From positions 1 through 19,126 of the forward strand of contig DBLW01000206.1 of the NCBI GenBank assembly GCA_002298075.1: a stretch of DNA of 19,126 nt, read 5' to 3'. The stretch comes from Bacteroidales bacterium UBA714 (GTDB lineage Bacteria; Bacteroidota; Bacteroidia; Bacteroidales; UBA932). Positions 7,961 to 14,311 of the stretch are shown one piece after another. The notes beneath the pieces are model-generated. The model ran no database searches and was not told the origin of the DNA. It saw only the letters and a list, made by a program, of their open reading frames with translations. The translations under genes and the position numbers were made by a program. Each line of letters opens with the position of its first letter. Positions within the stretch are counted from its first letter, which is position 1.

Positions 7961-8623
7961 CTATCTGCCAACCAGCAGGGAGACAACATGACGGTCAGTC
8001 CTTCCTTGCTCAGAATGTGCAGACCCGTGATACTCTGAAGCACCCGTAACCCTCTCCAGCTCATCAATATTGGCTGGACGCACTCCCCCTCCTGGCATTA
8101 TCACGAGCCTCCCGCCTGCCTGCCTGACAAGTCCTGCGATAAGCTCCCGCCCGTCATATGCCGAATCCTCAAGCCCGGATGTAAGAAGACGCCCGCAACC
8201 GAGGGAGATTATGTCCTCCAAAGCCGCAAAAGGCTCACTGCAACAATCAAAGGCACGATGAAAAGTCACAGAAAGAGGCCCCGCTGAAGCTAAAAGCCTG
8301 CGCATCATCCCAACATCAACACTTCCGTCCCTATTGAGCGCACCTATTACGACCCCATTGACATTCAGCTCACGGCACATTTCAATTGACTCAATCATGG
8401 CCGCCTCCTCATGTTCCGAATACACAAAATCCCCTTCCCGTGGCCTCACAAGCACATTTACAGGCAGCGTACACCTGCTTAGCACCTCTTCAAGCAAAGC
8501 CCTGCCCGGAGTGACTCCCCCGACATCAAGCCTTTCGCACAACTCAATCCTCCGTGCACCGCCGGCCACAGCTTCCAGCACCTCATCAACACCGGTGCAG
8601 CAGCACTCTATAAATCTTCCCAT
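7961..8623 (-). CDS. cutC: CutC family protein
   Basis: A 220-residue member of the CutC family, TIM-barrel proteins named for copper homeostasis in E. coli; the real biochemical role of the family is still poorly defined. Recognisable segments are IECCCTGVDEVLEAVAGGARRIELCERLDVGGVTPG at the N-terminus, PVNVLVRPREGDFVYSEHE, LSVTFHRAFDCC, LGCGRLLTSG and RLVIMPGGGVRPANI. It is slightly shorter than the roughly 240-250 residues common in the family, but the core motifs are all present and it ends naturally after SEYHGSAHSEQG. It has no signal peptide, so it is cytoplasmic. It starts 22 bases after the stop of the LuxR-type regulator on the same strand and has no promoter of its own that I can see, so the two form an operon. 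Confidence 0.92.
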   Translation of the reverse strand: MGRFIECCCTGVDEVLEAVAGGARRIELCERLDVGGVTPGRALLEEVLSRCTLPVNVLVRPREGDFVYSEHEEAAMIESIEMCRELNVNGVVIGALNRDGSVDVGMMRRLLASAGPLSVTFHRAFDCCSEPFAALEDIISLGCGRLLTSGLEDSAYDGRELIAGLVRQAGGRLVIMPGGGVRPANIDELERVTGASEYHGSAHSEQGRTDRHVVSLLVGR

Positions 8624-8645
8624 AACTTATAATTTTGAACATCAT

Positions 8646-9374
8646 TCATATCAGGTTCAGACTCTTTGCCATACGGCAGGCCTGGGCGGAATTGCATGCC
8701 CGAAGCTTGAACATTATATTCTGCCTATGGCGGCTGACAGTATGCAGACTTATTGACAGACGCGCTGCTATGTCCTTGCTTGAAAGTCCCTCTTCAACAA
8801 GCGCCAGAACCTCACACTCTCTCGCGGAAAGTATCCCGGCCCCGCCGCACATATTCATCGTGACAAGCTTCCCAGTAGGAGAATGCACAATGGCCGCCAG
8901 CACATCATGCATTGCCGGGGTATAAAGGCACAAAGCAAAACGCACGGATTTCCCGTGGCGGAAATAAAAAATCCTGTGGAGCGCCTTGACTTCCCTCCCA
9001 ACGGCATCCCTCATCACAAGACTGCTCTGCATATAATGCTCATCAGCAGAAGCGCCATGCCTTATGAATTCGAAAAACCTCAGTTCCTCAAGCTGCTTGC
9101 GCTCCAGGTCCGCGGAAGAAATCCGGCACAGAATCTCCTCTTCCCAAATGGTCTTCAGCCTGTGGACCGTTCCCTTTCCGGCAATTCCGAGCGTCTGGCC
9201 AAAGCCTCCATAAAATATATGGCTCGTCCTTTCCTTAAGGTCACTGAGCACGGATACCGCATTCTCAGTCATGGAATATGCCGATGCCACGGCAAGATAT
9301 GCCTCAAGTTCCGGAATAGAATCATATCCGGAAAATTCCTGCATCAGAAGCTGCCTGTCAAGGATTCTGTTCAT
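8646..9374 (-). CDS. LuxR-type transcriptional regulator
   Basis: A 242-residue regulator. The C-terminal 64 residues (179-242) are a LuxR/GerE helix-turn-helix: LSARECEVLALVEEGLSSKDIA, then RLSISLHTVSRHRQNIMFKL. The N-terminal 170 residues have no receiver-domain aspartate pattern; they contain a helical segment (ERTSHIFYGGFGQTLGIAGKG) and a beta-rich part (HRIFYFRHGKSVRFALCLYTP) that could be a PAS-like sensory domain, but I cannot name it or its ligand. It is the first gene of an operon with cutC and diverges from a secreted DUF1349 gene. The intergenic region contains a double promoter palindrome and repeated ATAATGGTTAT sites, one of them overlapping this gene's start codon, which suggests autoregulation and control of the divergent gene (inference). 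Confidence 0.88.
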   Translation of the reverse strand: MNRILDRQLLMQEFSGYDSIPELEAYLAVASAYSMTENAVSVLSDLKERTSHIFYGGFGQTLGIAGKGTVHRLKTIWEEEILCRISSADLERKQLEELRFFEFIRHGASADEHYMQSSLVMRDAVGREVKALHRIFYFRHGKSVRFALCLYTPAMHDVLAAIVHSPTGKLVTMNMCGGAGILSARECEVLALVEEGLSSKDIAARLSISLHTVSRHRQNIMFKLRACNSAQACRMAKSLNLI

Positions 9375-9447
9375 AATGGTTATTTTTGACTATTGTCTGC
9401 CACAGGAGCTTCCTGTAACTTTGCAAAGTTAACCAAATAATGGTTAT
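9373..9447. promoter_or_regulatory. Repeated ATAATGGTTAT, candidate operator
   Basis: The 11-bp sequence ATAATGGTTAT occurs at 9373-9383, overlapping the regulator's start codon, and again at 9437-9447, 64 bp away. The second copy is also half of an inverted repeat TAACCA-N5-TGGTTA (9430-9446) that touches the double promoter. Paired dyads of this kind are typical of regulator binding sites; the LuxR-type protein encoded next to them is the obvious candidate, but this is inference. Confidence 0.4.
9393..9431 (+). promoter_or_regulatory. Palindromic double promoter between regulator and DUF1349 gene
   Basis: TAACTTTG (9416-9423) and CAAAGTTA (9424-9431) form a perfect 16-bp palindrome that is a -7 consensus box on both strands. 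The plus-strand box has a TTG (9393-9395) 20 bp upstream and would drive the DUF1349 gene with a leader of about 137 bases. The minus-strand box would drive the regulator with a leader of about 43 bases but lacks a good -33 element. Each start point would fall inside the other box, so the two promoters cannot be used at the same time on one DNA molecule. Confidence 0.6.
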
Positions 9448-9566
9448 CATACATATGTGATGCAACAATCCACATGCGGTTTTTACTGTGGAGAATAACA
9501 ACGGCACCGCCTGACGGGAAGAGACTGGACAAAACATAAAAACTAAACAATAAAACATAGTGAACA

Positions 9567-10220
9567 ATGAAAAAAATCATCATTTCAGCTTTGGCCATTA
9601 TGGCCGCAGCGCAACTGCAGGGACAGACACTGGAAAAAATGCAATGGTTCAACGAACCTGAAAGCTGGGAAATCAAAAAAGACGGCAAGCTTATAATGGA
9701 TGTGACTCCCCAAACCGACTACTGGAGGATATCCCATTACGGCTTTACGGTAGACGACGCCCCCTTCCTCTACACGGTGCGCGGAGGAGAATTTGAAGTT
9801 GAGGCAAAGATTTCCGGAGACTACAAGGTCCGGTTCGACCAGGCCGGCCTTATGATACGTGCGGACAAGGAAAACTACATCAAGACCGGAATCGAATTTG
9901 TTGACGGAAAATACAATCTGAGCACCGTAGTGACTCACGGCACAAGCGACTGGAGTGTAATCCAGCTGGACAGGCCAGTTGAACACATCTGGATAAAAGC
10001 AGTCAGAAGACTGGATGCCGTAGAAATATTCTATTCTTTTGACGGCCAATCATACACAATGATGCGCAATTGCCACCTGCAGGACAACACCCCGGTTGCA
10101 GTAGGCCTCATGGCAGCCTCTCCTGACGGAAACGGCTTCAAGGCAACATTCGAAAACTTCAAGATAAAGCATCTTCCAGACGCCCGCCGCACGGAATGGC
10201 TCAACAGGAACGCTGACTGA
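9567..10220 (+). CDS. Secreted DUF1349 family protein
   Basis: A 217-residue protein with an N-terminal signal peptide (MKKIIISALAIMAAAQLQGQ) and, from about residue 24, a single DUF1349 domain, a concanavalin-like beta sandwich. Family-typical segments are WFNEPESWEIKKDGKLIMDVTPQTDYWRISHYG, EFEVEAKISGDYKVRFDQAGLMIR, NYIKTGIEFVDGKYNLSTVVTHG and NTPVAVGLMAASPDGNGF. The function of the family is not established; the fold suggests carbohydrate binding or processing, and export to the periplasm or outside fits that. The N-terminal ATG is the only start that preserves the signal peptide. The gene diverges from the LuxR-type regulator and is followed 41 bases later by a strong inverted repeat. Confidence 0.9.
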   Translation: MKKIIISALAIMAAAQLQGQTLEKMQWFNEPESWEIKKDGKLIMDVTPQTDYWRISHYGFTVDDAPFLYTVRGGEFEVEAKISGDYKVRFDQAGLMIRADKENYIKTGIEFVDGKYNLSTVVTHGTSDWSVIQLDRPVEHIWIKAVRRLDAVEIFYSFDGQSYTMMRNCHLQDNTPVAVGLMAASPDGNGFKATFENFKIKHLPDARRTEWLNRNAD

Positions 10221-10261
10221 CCAGACACAGCAACCTGCCCAATAAGACATTGACATTCATA

Positions 10262-10313
10262 ACTTTGCGAGATACCACTCCCAACAAGCAGGAGCAATGG
10301 TATCTCGCAAAGT
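10262..10313. repeat. Large perfect inverted repeat (hairpin)
   Basis: ACTTTGCGAGATACCA (10262-10277) and TGGTATCTCGCAAAGT (10298-10313) are perfect 16-bp inverted arms. The 20-base centre contains a further CTCC/GGAG pair (10278-10281 and 10291-10294). No T-tract follows on either strand, so it is not a standard intrinsic terminator, though it sits where one would be expected after the DUF1349 gene. The left arm overlaps TAACTTTG (10260-10267), a -7 box, without a matching -33. Confidence 0.9.
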
Positions 10314-10318
10314 CTCAT

Positions 10319-10537
10319 ATGTTATCAATCAGAGTCTACGATATCAATTATGGCACTCTTGCTTTTCAAGAATATTATATAGCCTTGCCTATGTAAACTA
10401 TTTTCAGGACGGGACAAGCCAATTGTTGAACATGATTACTGGGGAGAAGAGGGCATTTTAATGATACGGACAGGAATTTAAGTATTGAACTGCTTGGACC
10501 GGATGGCACAAACAGAACAATTACATTATATAAATGA
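10319..10537 (+). pseudogene. Possible decayed short gene, unknown family
   Basis: The 347 bases between the DUF1349 gene and the WYL gene contain no intact gene, but three consecutive open stretches in different frames read like protein. From the ATG at 10319 to the stop at 10396: MLSIRVYDINYGTLAFQEYY and a few more residues. From 10413 to 10481: DKPIVEHDYWGEEGILMIRT. From 10475 to 10537: NLSIELLGPDGTNRTITLYK and stop. Joined by frameshifts they would give a protein of roughly 70-80 residues. No family is recognisable and chance cannot be excluded. Beyond the hairpin described separately I see nothing else in this stretch. Confidence 0.3.
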
Positions 10538-10567
10538 AGGACTTATTTCAAACGGTGCAATTTAACA

Positions 10568-11581
10568 TCAGCCATAGTTCTCCGCTGCTTTTCTCAATCT
10601 CATAGACATTTTGTGCGCCAAGTCCCTTGGTGCAAGTACCTTTATCCCTTCACCGAAGCCAAGAAGTTCCTTCTCCAGCTCATAATTCAAAATCACCTCC
10701 ATCTGGAAGATTGCCGAGCCATCCTCATTCCTCTGAACAACAAACTGACTCTTATGAAGAGGTTTGGTCTCTATGTAGGGAACCTGCTCAGAATTTGCCC
10801 AGAAACGGACATTATGAACCTTATCACTCACATTCTTGGTAACTCCTATCAGGTTGTCAAAAAATCTGTCCTGATCTATCATCGTATTTTCCCGATAGAC
10901 CTCTCCAGATGCTTCCCCAATATCATGAATCCTGTCAAGCGCAAGATTGTATATCATATCAGCCCCATTTCTCCACCCATATACAAACCAGCGGTTCCTG
11001 TACTCCTTAAGGAAGAAAGGAGAAAAAATGAATCTTTGTATATCACGCGCCTTGAATGACTTATAAACTATCGTAACAGGTTTCCTGGACAGTATGGCCT
11101 TATACAGAGGGTCAATGTACTTCAACCCCTTAAGACTATCATTAGTCTCAAGCAATATGACAGGCTTTCTGTTATGACGTATGGATGACACATAATCCTC
11201 CAGACGGCCGAGCACATCCTCCATCCCGGAGAATGCCGAAAATCCTCCGAACTGACGAAGCACTTCCACCGTATCTCCCATAAGCTTAAGGTCATCTTCC
11301 GTCAGTGGAGAATTAGTGATGCTGTATTCCGGGTCAGAATAGCGGTAATATTTGTTTTCATAGACCTCTATCGGCGCATTATATCCAAGTTTGTCACTTC
11401 GCATCATCTGAATGTCCATTTGGACAGTCCTGCGGCTGATACCCTTGACGATACCCTCATACTCATACAGTGCATCGCTGCAAGCCTCTATGAGTTCATC
11501 GAGTGTCCACCGGCGGTTGCGGCGGCGAAGGCAATTGTCAATAGTCTTGTAACGGATAAGCGCATTACGGTTTACAGGCAT
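10568..11581 (-). CDS. WYL-domain transcriptional regulator
   Basis: A 337-residue regulator with the usual three-part layout. Residues 1-75 are a winged helix (RYKTIDNCLRRRNRRWTLDELIEACSDAL, RRTVQMDIQMMR). Residues about 145-230 are the WYL domain (LYKAILSRKPVTIVYKSFKA, FSPFFLKEYRNRWFVYGW, IYNLALDRIHDI), an Sm-like barrel that in characterised members binds nucleic acid or small ligands. Residues about 255-335 are the C-terminal WCX extension (VRFWANSEQVPYIETKPLHKSQ). WYL regulators often control stress, DNA-damage or phage-defence genes. It diverges from rtcB, and two TGCGCA palindromes overlap its own promoter, so autoregulation and control of rtcB are plausible (inference). Confidence 0.93.
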   Translation of the reverse strand: MPVNRNALIRYKTIDNCLRRRNRRWTLDELIEACSDALYEYEGIVKGISRRTVQMDIQMMRSDKLGYNAPIEVYENKYYRYSDPEYSITNSPLTEDDLKLMGDTVEVLRQFGGFSAFSGMEDVLGRLEDYVSSIRHNRKPVILLETNDSLKGLKYIDPLYKAILSRKPVTIVYKSFKARDIQRFIFSPFFLKEYRNRWFVYGWRNGADMIYNLALDRIHDIGEASGEVYRENTMIDQDRFFDNLIGVTKNVSDKVHNVRFWANSEQVPYIETKPLHKSQFVVQRNEDGSAIFQMEVILNYELEKELLGFGEGIKVLAPRDLAHKMSMRLRKAAENYG

Positions 11582-11597
11582 AAGTATAAATTTTTCA

Positions 11598-11640
11598 CAA
11601 ATTTATCTAATTATATCCTGATGCGCAATAAGACTGCGCA
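11598..11640 (-). promoter_or_regulatory. Promoter of the WYL gene with TGCGCA dyad
   Basis: On the minus strand a TTG (11626-11628) is 20 bp from TAAATTTG (11598-11605), an exact -7 match; the leader would be about 10 bases. Two copies of the 6-bp palindrome TGCGCA (11622-11627 and 11635-11640) with a 7-bp spacer overlap and flank the -33 element, a good position for a repressor operator. No equally good promoter for rtcB is visible; TATTTTG near 11650 is one base short of the consensus spacing. Confidence 0.55.
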
Positions 11641-11748
11641 CCACGTTATTTATTTTGCATCATCAAGATGACAAGCCTGGTAGAAATGGCTTACGATAAC
11701 GTAACAATCCGACTTTGGAATAGTATAACAATTTTTAGGAATAGCAAT

Positions 11749-12921
11749 ATGAATGAATTCTTACTTAATGACACGCCTATCAAGGTTTGGGCAAAATATG
11801 TTGACCCTCACGCATGGCAAGAGATTGACAACCTTTCACGTCTTCCGTTCATCTATCACCATCTGGCCTTCATGCCGGATGTACATGGCGGAATGGGCAT
11901 GCCTATCGGCGGAGTTCTGGCTTCAGAGAAAGCGGTAGTTCCAAATGCTGTAGGCGTGGACATCGGATGCGGAATGTGCGCCGTTAAAACGAACATAATG
12001 GCAAGTGACATATCAAAAGAAATCATCAGGAAGGATATCATGTCCAGAATACGTCAAAGGATTCCTTTGGGCATGGAACACCACAAGGAGCTTCAAGACG
12101 AGTCATTCATGCCTCAGGGCCATGACATAGACAAACTGCAAGTTGTGGGCAGACAATACGTATCTGCAAGACGTCAGGTCGGCACTCTCGGCGGAGGAAA
12201 CCACTTCATAGAGCTCCAGAAAGACGATGAGGGACATCTGTGGATAATGCTTCACTCAGGCTCACGAAACCTCGGAAAACAAGTCGGAGAACATTACAAC
12301 AAAATTGCAAAAGAGCTTAATGCCATGTACCACAGCGCTGTTGACCCATCTTGGCAGATGCATTTCCTCCCACTCGGCTCCAAAGAATTCACCGCCTACT
12401 GGAAAGAGATGTCATACTGCGTTGACTTTGCCCTCTGCAACAGAAAACTGATGATGAACCGCATCATGGAGATAGTGGCAGATGCTCTTCCGCAGGTGGA
12501 GTTCGGACAGATAATCAACATTGCGCATAACTACGCCTCATGGGAACACCATTATGGCAATGATGTCATAGTGCACAGGAAAGGCGCAGTGCGTGCAATG
12601 GCCGGCGAAACAGGAATCATTCCAGGATCACAGGGAACCAGTTCATATATTGTAGAGGGACTCGGCTGTCCTGAGTCATTCATGAGTTCATCTCACGGCG
12701 CAGGCAGGACCATGAGCCGCACAGAGGCCATCAAGACCCTTTCGCTCAAGAAGGAAATAGAAATGCTCGACAGCAAGGGCATAATCCACGGCATACGTTC
12801 TCAAAATCACCTTGATGAAGCAGCCGGCGCATATAAGAATATAGATGAAGTTATGGCAAACCAGCAGGACCTTGTCAAGATAATCACCAAACTTTCTCCC
12901 ATGGCAGTCATCAAGGGTTAG
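11749..12921 (+). CDS. rtcB: RtcB family RNA ligase
   Basis: A 390-residue RtcB, the GTP- and Mn-dependent ligase that joins RNA 2',3'-cyclic phosphate or 3'-phosphate ends to 5'-OH ends. Diagnostic segments are FMPDVHGGMGMPIGGV, VGVDIGCGM with metal ligands D71 and C74, GTLGGGNHFIEL, LHSGSRNLGK, the H276-R-K-G-A motif that holds the histidine guanylylated in characterised RtcB, and SSHGAGRTMSRTEA near the C-terminus. The frame is open from 11668, but I chose the ATG at 11749 because MNEFLLNDTPIKVWAKYVD is the family-like N-terminus and the upstream residues resemble nothing. Length is close to E. coli RtcB (408). No archease or RtcA gene is adjacent. It diverges from a WYL regulator, which may control it, and is followed by a long hairpin. 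Confidence 0.95.
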   Translation: MNEFLLNDTPIKVWAKYVDPHAWQEIDNLSRLPFIYHHLAFMPDVHGGMGMPIGGVLASEKAVVPNAVGVDIGCGMCAVKTNIMASDISKEIIRKDIMSRIRQRIPLGMEHHKELQDESFMPQGHDIDKLQVVGRQYVSARRQVGTLGGGNHFIELQKDDEGHLWIMLHSGSRNLGKQVGEHYNKIAKELNAMYHSAVDPSWQMHFLPLGSKEFTAYWKEMSYCVDFALCNRKLMMNRIMEIVADALPQVEFGQIINIAHNYASWEHHYGNDVIVHRKGAVRAMAGETGIIPGSQGTSSYIVEGLGCPESFMSSSHGAGRTMSRTEAIKTLSLKKEIEMLDSKGIIHGIRSQNHLDEAAGAYKNIDEVMANQQDLVKIITKLSPMAVIKG

Positions 12922-12924
12922 GAC

Positions 12925-12986
12925 CTGCTCAAGTCTAAAATTACATCTAATTAAATATTTATATGTAAATTTGTAGATTTGAGCAG
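12925..12986. repeat. Long imperfect hairpin between rtcB and FKBP gene
   Basis: The left arm (12925-12946) begins CTGCTCAAGTCTA and ends TTACAT; the right arm (12963-12986) is its near-perfect reverse complement, beginning ATGTAAATTTGTAGA and ending TTGAGCAG, with one G-T pair, one mismatch and a two-base bulge. The 16-base AT-rich loop contains the palindrome TAAATATTTA. It starts four bases after the rtcB stop codon. There is no T-tract, so it is not a standard terminator; its right arm carries the only visible -7 box for the FKBP gene. Confidence 0.85.
12966..12973 (+). promoter_or_regulatory. -7 box for the FKBP gene, inside a hairpin arm
   Basis: TAAATTTG is an exact -7 match and would start RNA near 12980, about 59 bases before the ATG at 13039. 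No -33 element is seen at the right distance, and the box lies in the right arm of the hairpin at 12925-12986. The gene could instead be read through from rtcB. Confidence 0.4.
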
Positions 12987-13038
12987 TGTTATCAAACCTG
13001 CCAAAGAGTGCATCAGATGACATATAAATCAGAAGATC

Positions 13039-13437
13039 ATGAACAAACGGGAATACCGGCAGGCCAACAAGGATTGGCTTGAGGCAAAAGCTAAGGAAGA
13101 CGGAGTCAACGCTCTTTCCAAAGGCGTATATTACAAAGTGATAAGCGAGGGTAAAAATGACGGCAGGCATCCGACGCCACGCAGCGTTGTCACTGCACAT
13201 TACACAGGCTGGACTATAGACGGCAAGAAATTCGACAGCAGCCTTGGCGGAATACCGATGGCGTTCCGCCTGAACGAGCTGATAGAGGGGTGGATTATCG
13301 CGATACAGCAGATGTGCATCGGGGACAAATGGGAAGTTTATATTCCCGCAGAACTTGGATACGGCAAATTCTCACAACCTGGCATTCCAGGCGGATCAAC
13401 ACTGATATTCGAAATTGAGCTGTTCTCAATAGCTTAG
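13039..13437 (+). CDS. FKBP-type peptidyl-prolyl isomerase
   Basis: A 132-residue protein with a short charged helical N-terminus (MNKREYRQANKDWLEAKAKE) and one FKBP domain from about residue 47. The residues that line the FKBP active site are present: Y55, F65-D66, F76, I82, W85, Y108 and F124, with the family segments HYTGWTIDGKKFDSS, LIEGWIIAIQQMCIGDKWEVYIPAELGYG and IPGGSTLIFEIEL. It accelerates proline isomerisation during protein folding. There is no signal peptide, so it should be cytoplasmic, unlike the exported FKBPs common in Bacteroidetes. It follows rtcB by 117 bases across a hairpin, so cotranscription is uncertain. Confidence 0.94.
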   Translation: MNKREYRQANKDWLEAKAKEDGVNALSKGVYYKVISEGKNDGRHPTPRSVVTAHYTGWTIDGKKFDSSLGGIPMAFRLNELIEGWIIAIQQMCIGDKWEVYIPAELGYGKFSQPGIPGGSTLIFEIELFSIA

Positions 13438-13589
13438 GCGGGAAATGCGACAGCGGTTTCTCCGGGAAGCGATGCTTTAGCCAGTTAACCATCAATGCTC
13501 TAAAGAGCCAACTTACAATACACATATATACGTTCGCTCTTCACACAAAACTTTACAAGCAAGCTTTACGTTTTGCTCTCAGCTTTTCG

Positions 13590-13621
13590 TATATTTGCAG
13601 CGGCCATCCATAAGCGGATGG
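13590..13621 (+). promoter_or_regulatory. -7 box and leader hairpin of the YjbR gene
   Basis: TATATTTG (13590-13597) is an exact -7 box; upstream, TTTA (13565-13568) is only a weak -33 candidate at 21 bp. RNA would start near 13604, exactly where the inverted repeat CCATCC-ATAAGC-GGATGG (13604-13621) begins. The transcript would then open with a 6-bp hairpin ending ten bases before the ATG at 13632, which may stabilise the mRNA or limit ribosome access. Confidence 0.6.
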
Positions 13622-13631
13622 AAAATTGCGT

Positions 13632-14027
13632 ATGGACATTATGGACGTAAGAGATTATCTGGTGTCACTGCCTTTGTGTGAAGAATGCCAGCCGTTCGGG
13701 GAAGAAATAGCCGTATACAAGATCGAGGGGAAAATGTTTGCATGCACAGCATTTGACCGCCCCGGCATACTGGCAGTCAAATGCAATCCTGACCGTGCCA
13801 TATTGCTTAGGGACAGCCATTCCGCCATCACTCCGGCATGGCATTTCAACAAAAAGCATTGGAATGACATCAACGTGGACCTGCTTGACGATGAACTTGT
13901 CATACGCGAAATATGCCATTCCTACATGACGGTCATCAAAAAGAACGTCAGCCCGAAAGCCCTCAGGGAAAAGCTTTTATCTCTTGCTGCAGAAGCAGGA
14001 ATCGAAGACACCGAATGTCCAGAATAA
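13632..14027 (+). CDS. MmcQ/YjbR family protein
   Basis: A 131-residue protein of the MmcQ/YjbR family (CyaY-like fold, often annotated as DNA-binding, biochemical role uncertain). Typical segments are MDVRDYLVSLPLCEECQPFGEEIAVYKIEGKMFAC near the N-terminus, GILAVKCNPDRAILLRDSHSAITPAWHFNKKHWNDINVD in the middle, and LDDELVIREICHSYMTVIKKNV before a helical C-terminus. The ATG at 13632 is preferred; the in-frame ATG at 13641 (MDVRDYL) is also possible, and the TTG at 13626 is unlikely. The gene has its own promoter and a strong terminator, so it is monocistronic. Confidence 0.9.
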   Translation: MDIMDVRDYLVSLPLCEECQPFGEEIAVYKIEGKMFACTAFDRPGILAVKCNPDRAILLRDSHSAITPAWHFNKKHWNDINVDLLDDELVIREICHSYMTVIKKNVSPKALREKLLSLAAEAGIEDTECPE

Positions 14028-14117
14028 CGGCTCGAAGAAACTGCATGAACGAAGATGCCGCACCAGCTGCCGAACTCTGGAGAACCGGGACAAAGCTTTA
14101 TACGGATTGCAAATATG

Positions 14118-14162
14118 ATTCGGTTTAAAAATCGGGGATTCTTTACACCGAATTTATTTTTT
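14118..14162 (+). terminator. Intrinsic terminator of the YjbR gene
   Basis: ATTCGGT (14118-14124) pairs with ACCGAAT (14147-14153), TAAA with TTTA, and AATC with GATT around a GGG loop: 15 base pairs with one mismatch and one bulge. TTATTTTTT follows directly. The downstream stretch to 14311 contains no gene, only a small hairpin CCATTT-N6-AAATGG (14198-14215) and a minus-strand TATATTTG near 14220 that leads into nothing recognisable. Confidence 0.85.
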
Positions 14163-14311
14163 ATGGCATTCCGTTTAAAATAGGGCGTTTTCTTAAACCA
14201 TTTTCAGATAAATGGCCCCCAAATATAGCAAGTGCCCCACTCAACGCCCCCGACAAGCGCCTACTCATCCGGAGCGCCATCACCCGTCACATCAACCAAA
14301 CAAAGTCATGC

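Noticed and set aside
11668..11748. Upstream extension of rtcB
   Set aside because: The 27 residues do not resemble the family; MNEFLLNDTPIKVWAKYVD at 11749 is the natural start.
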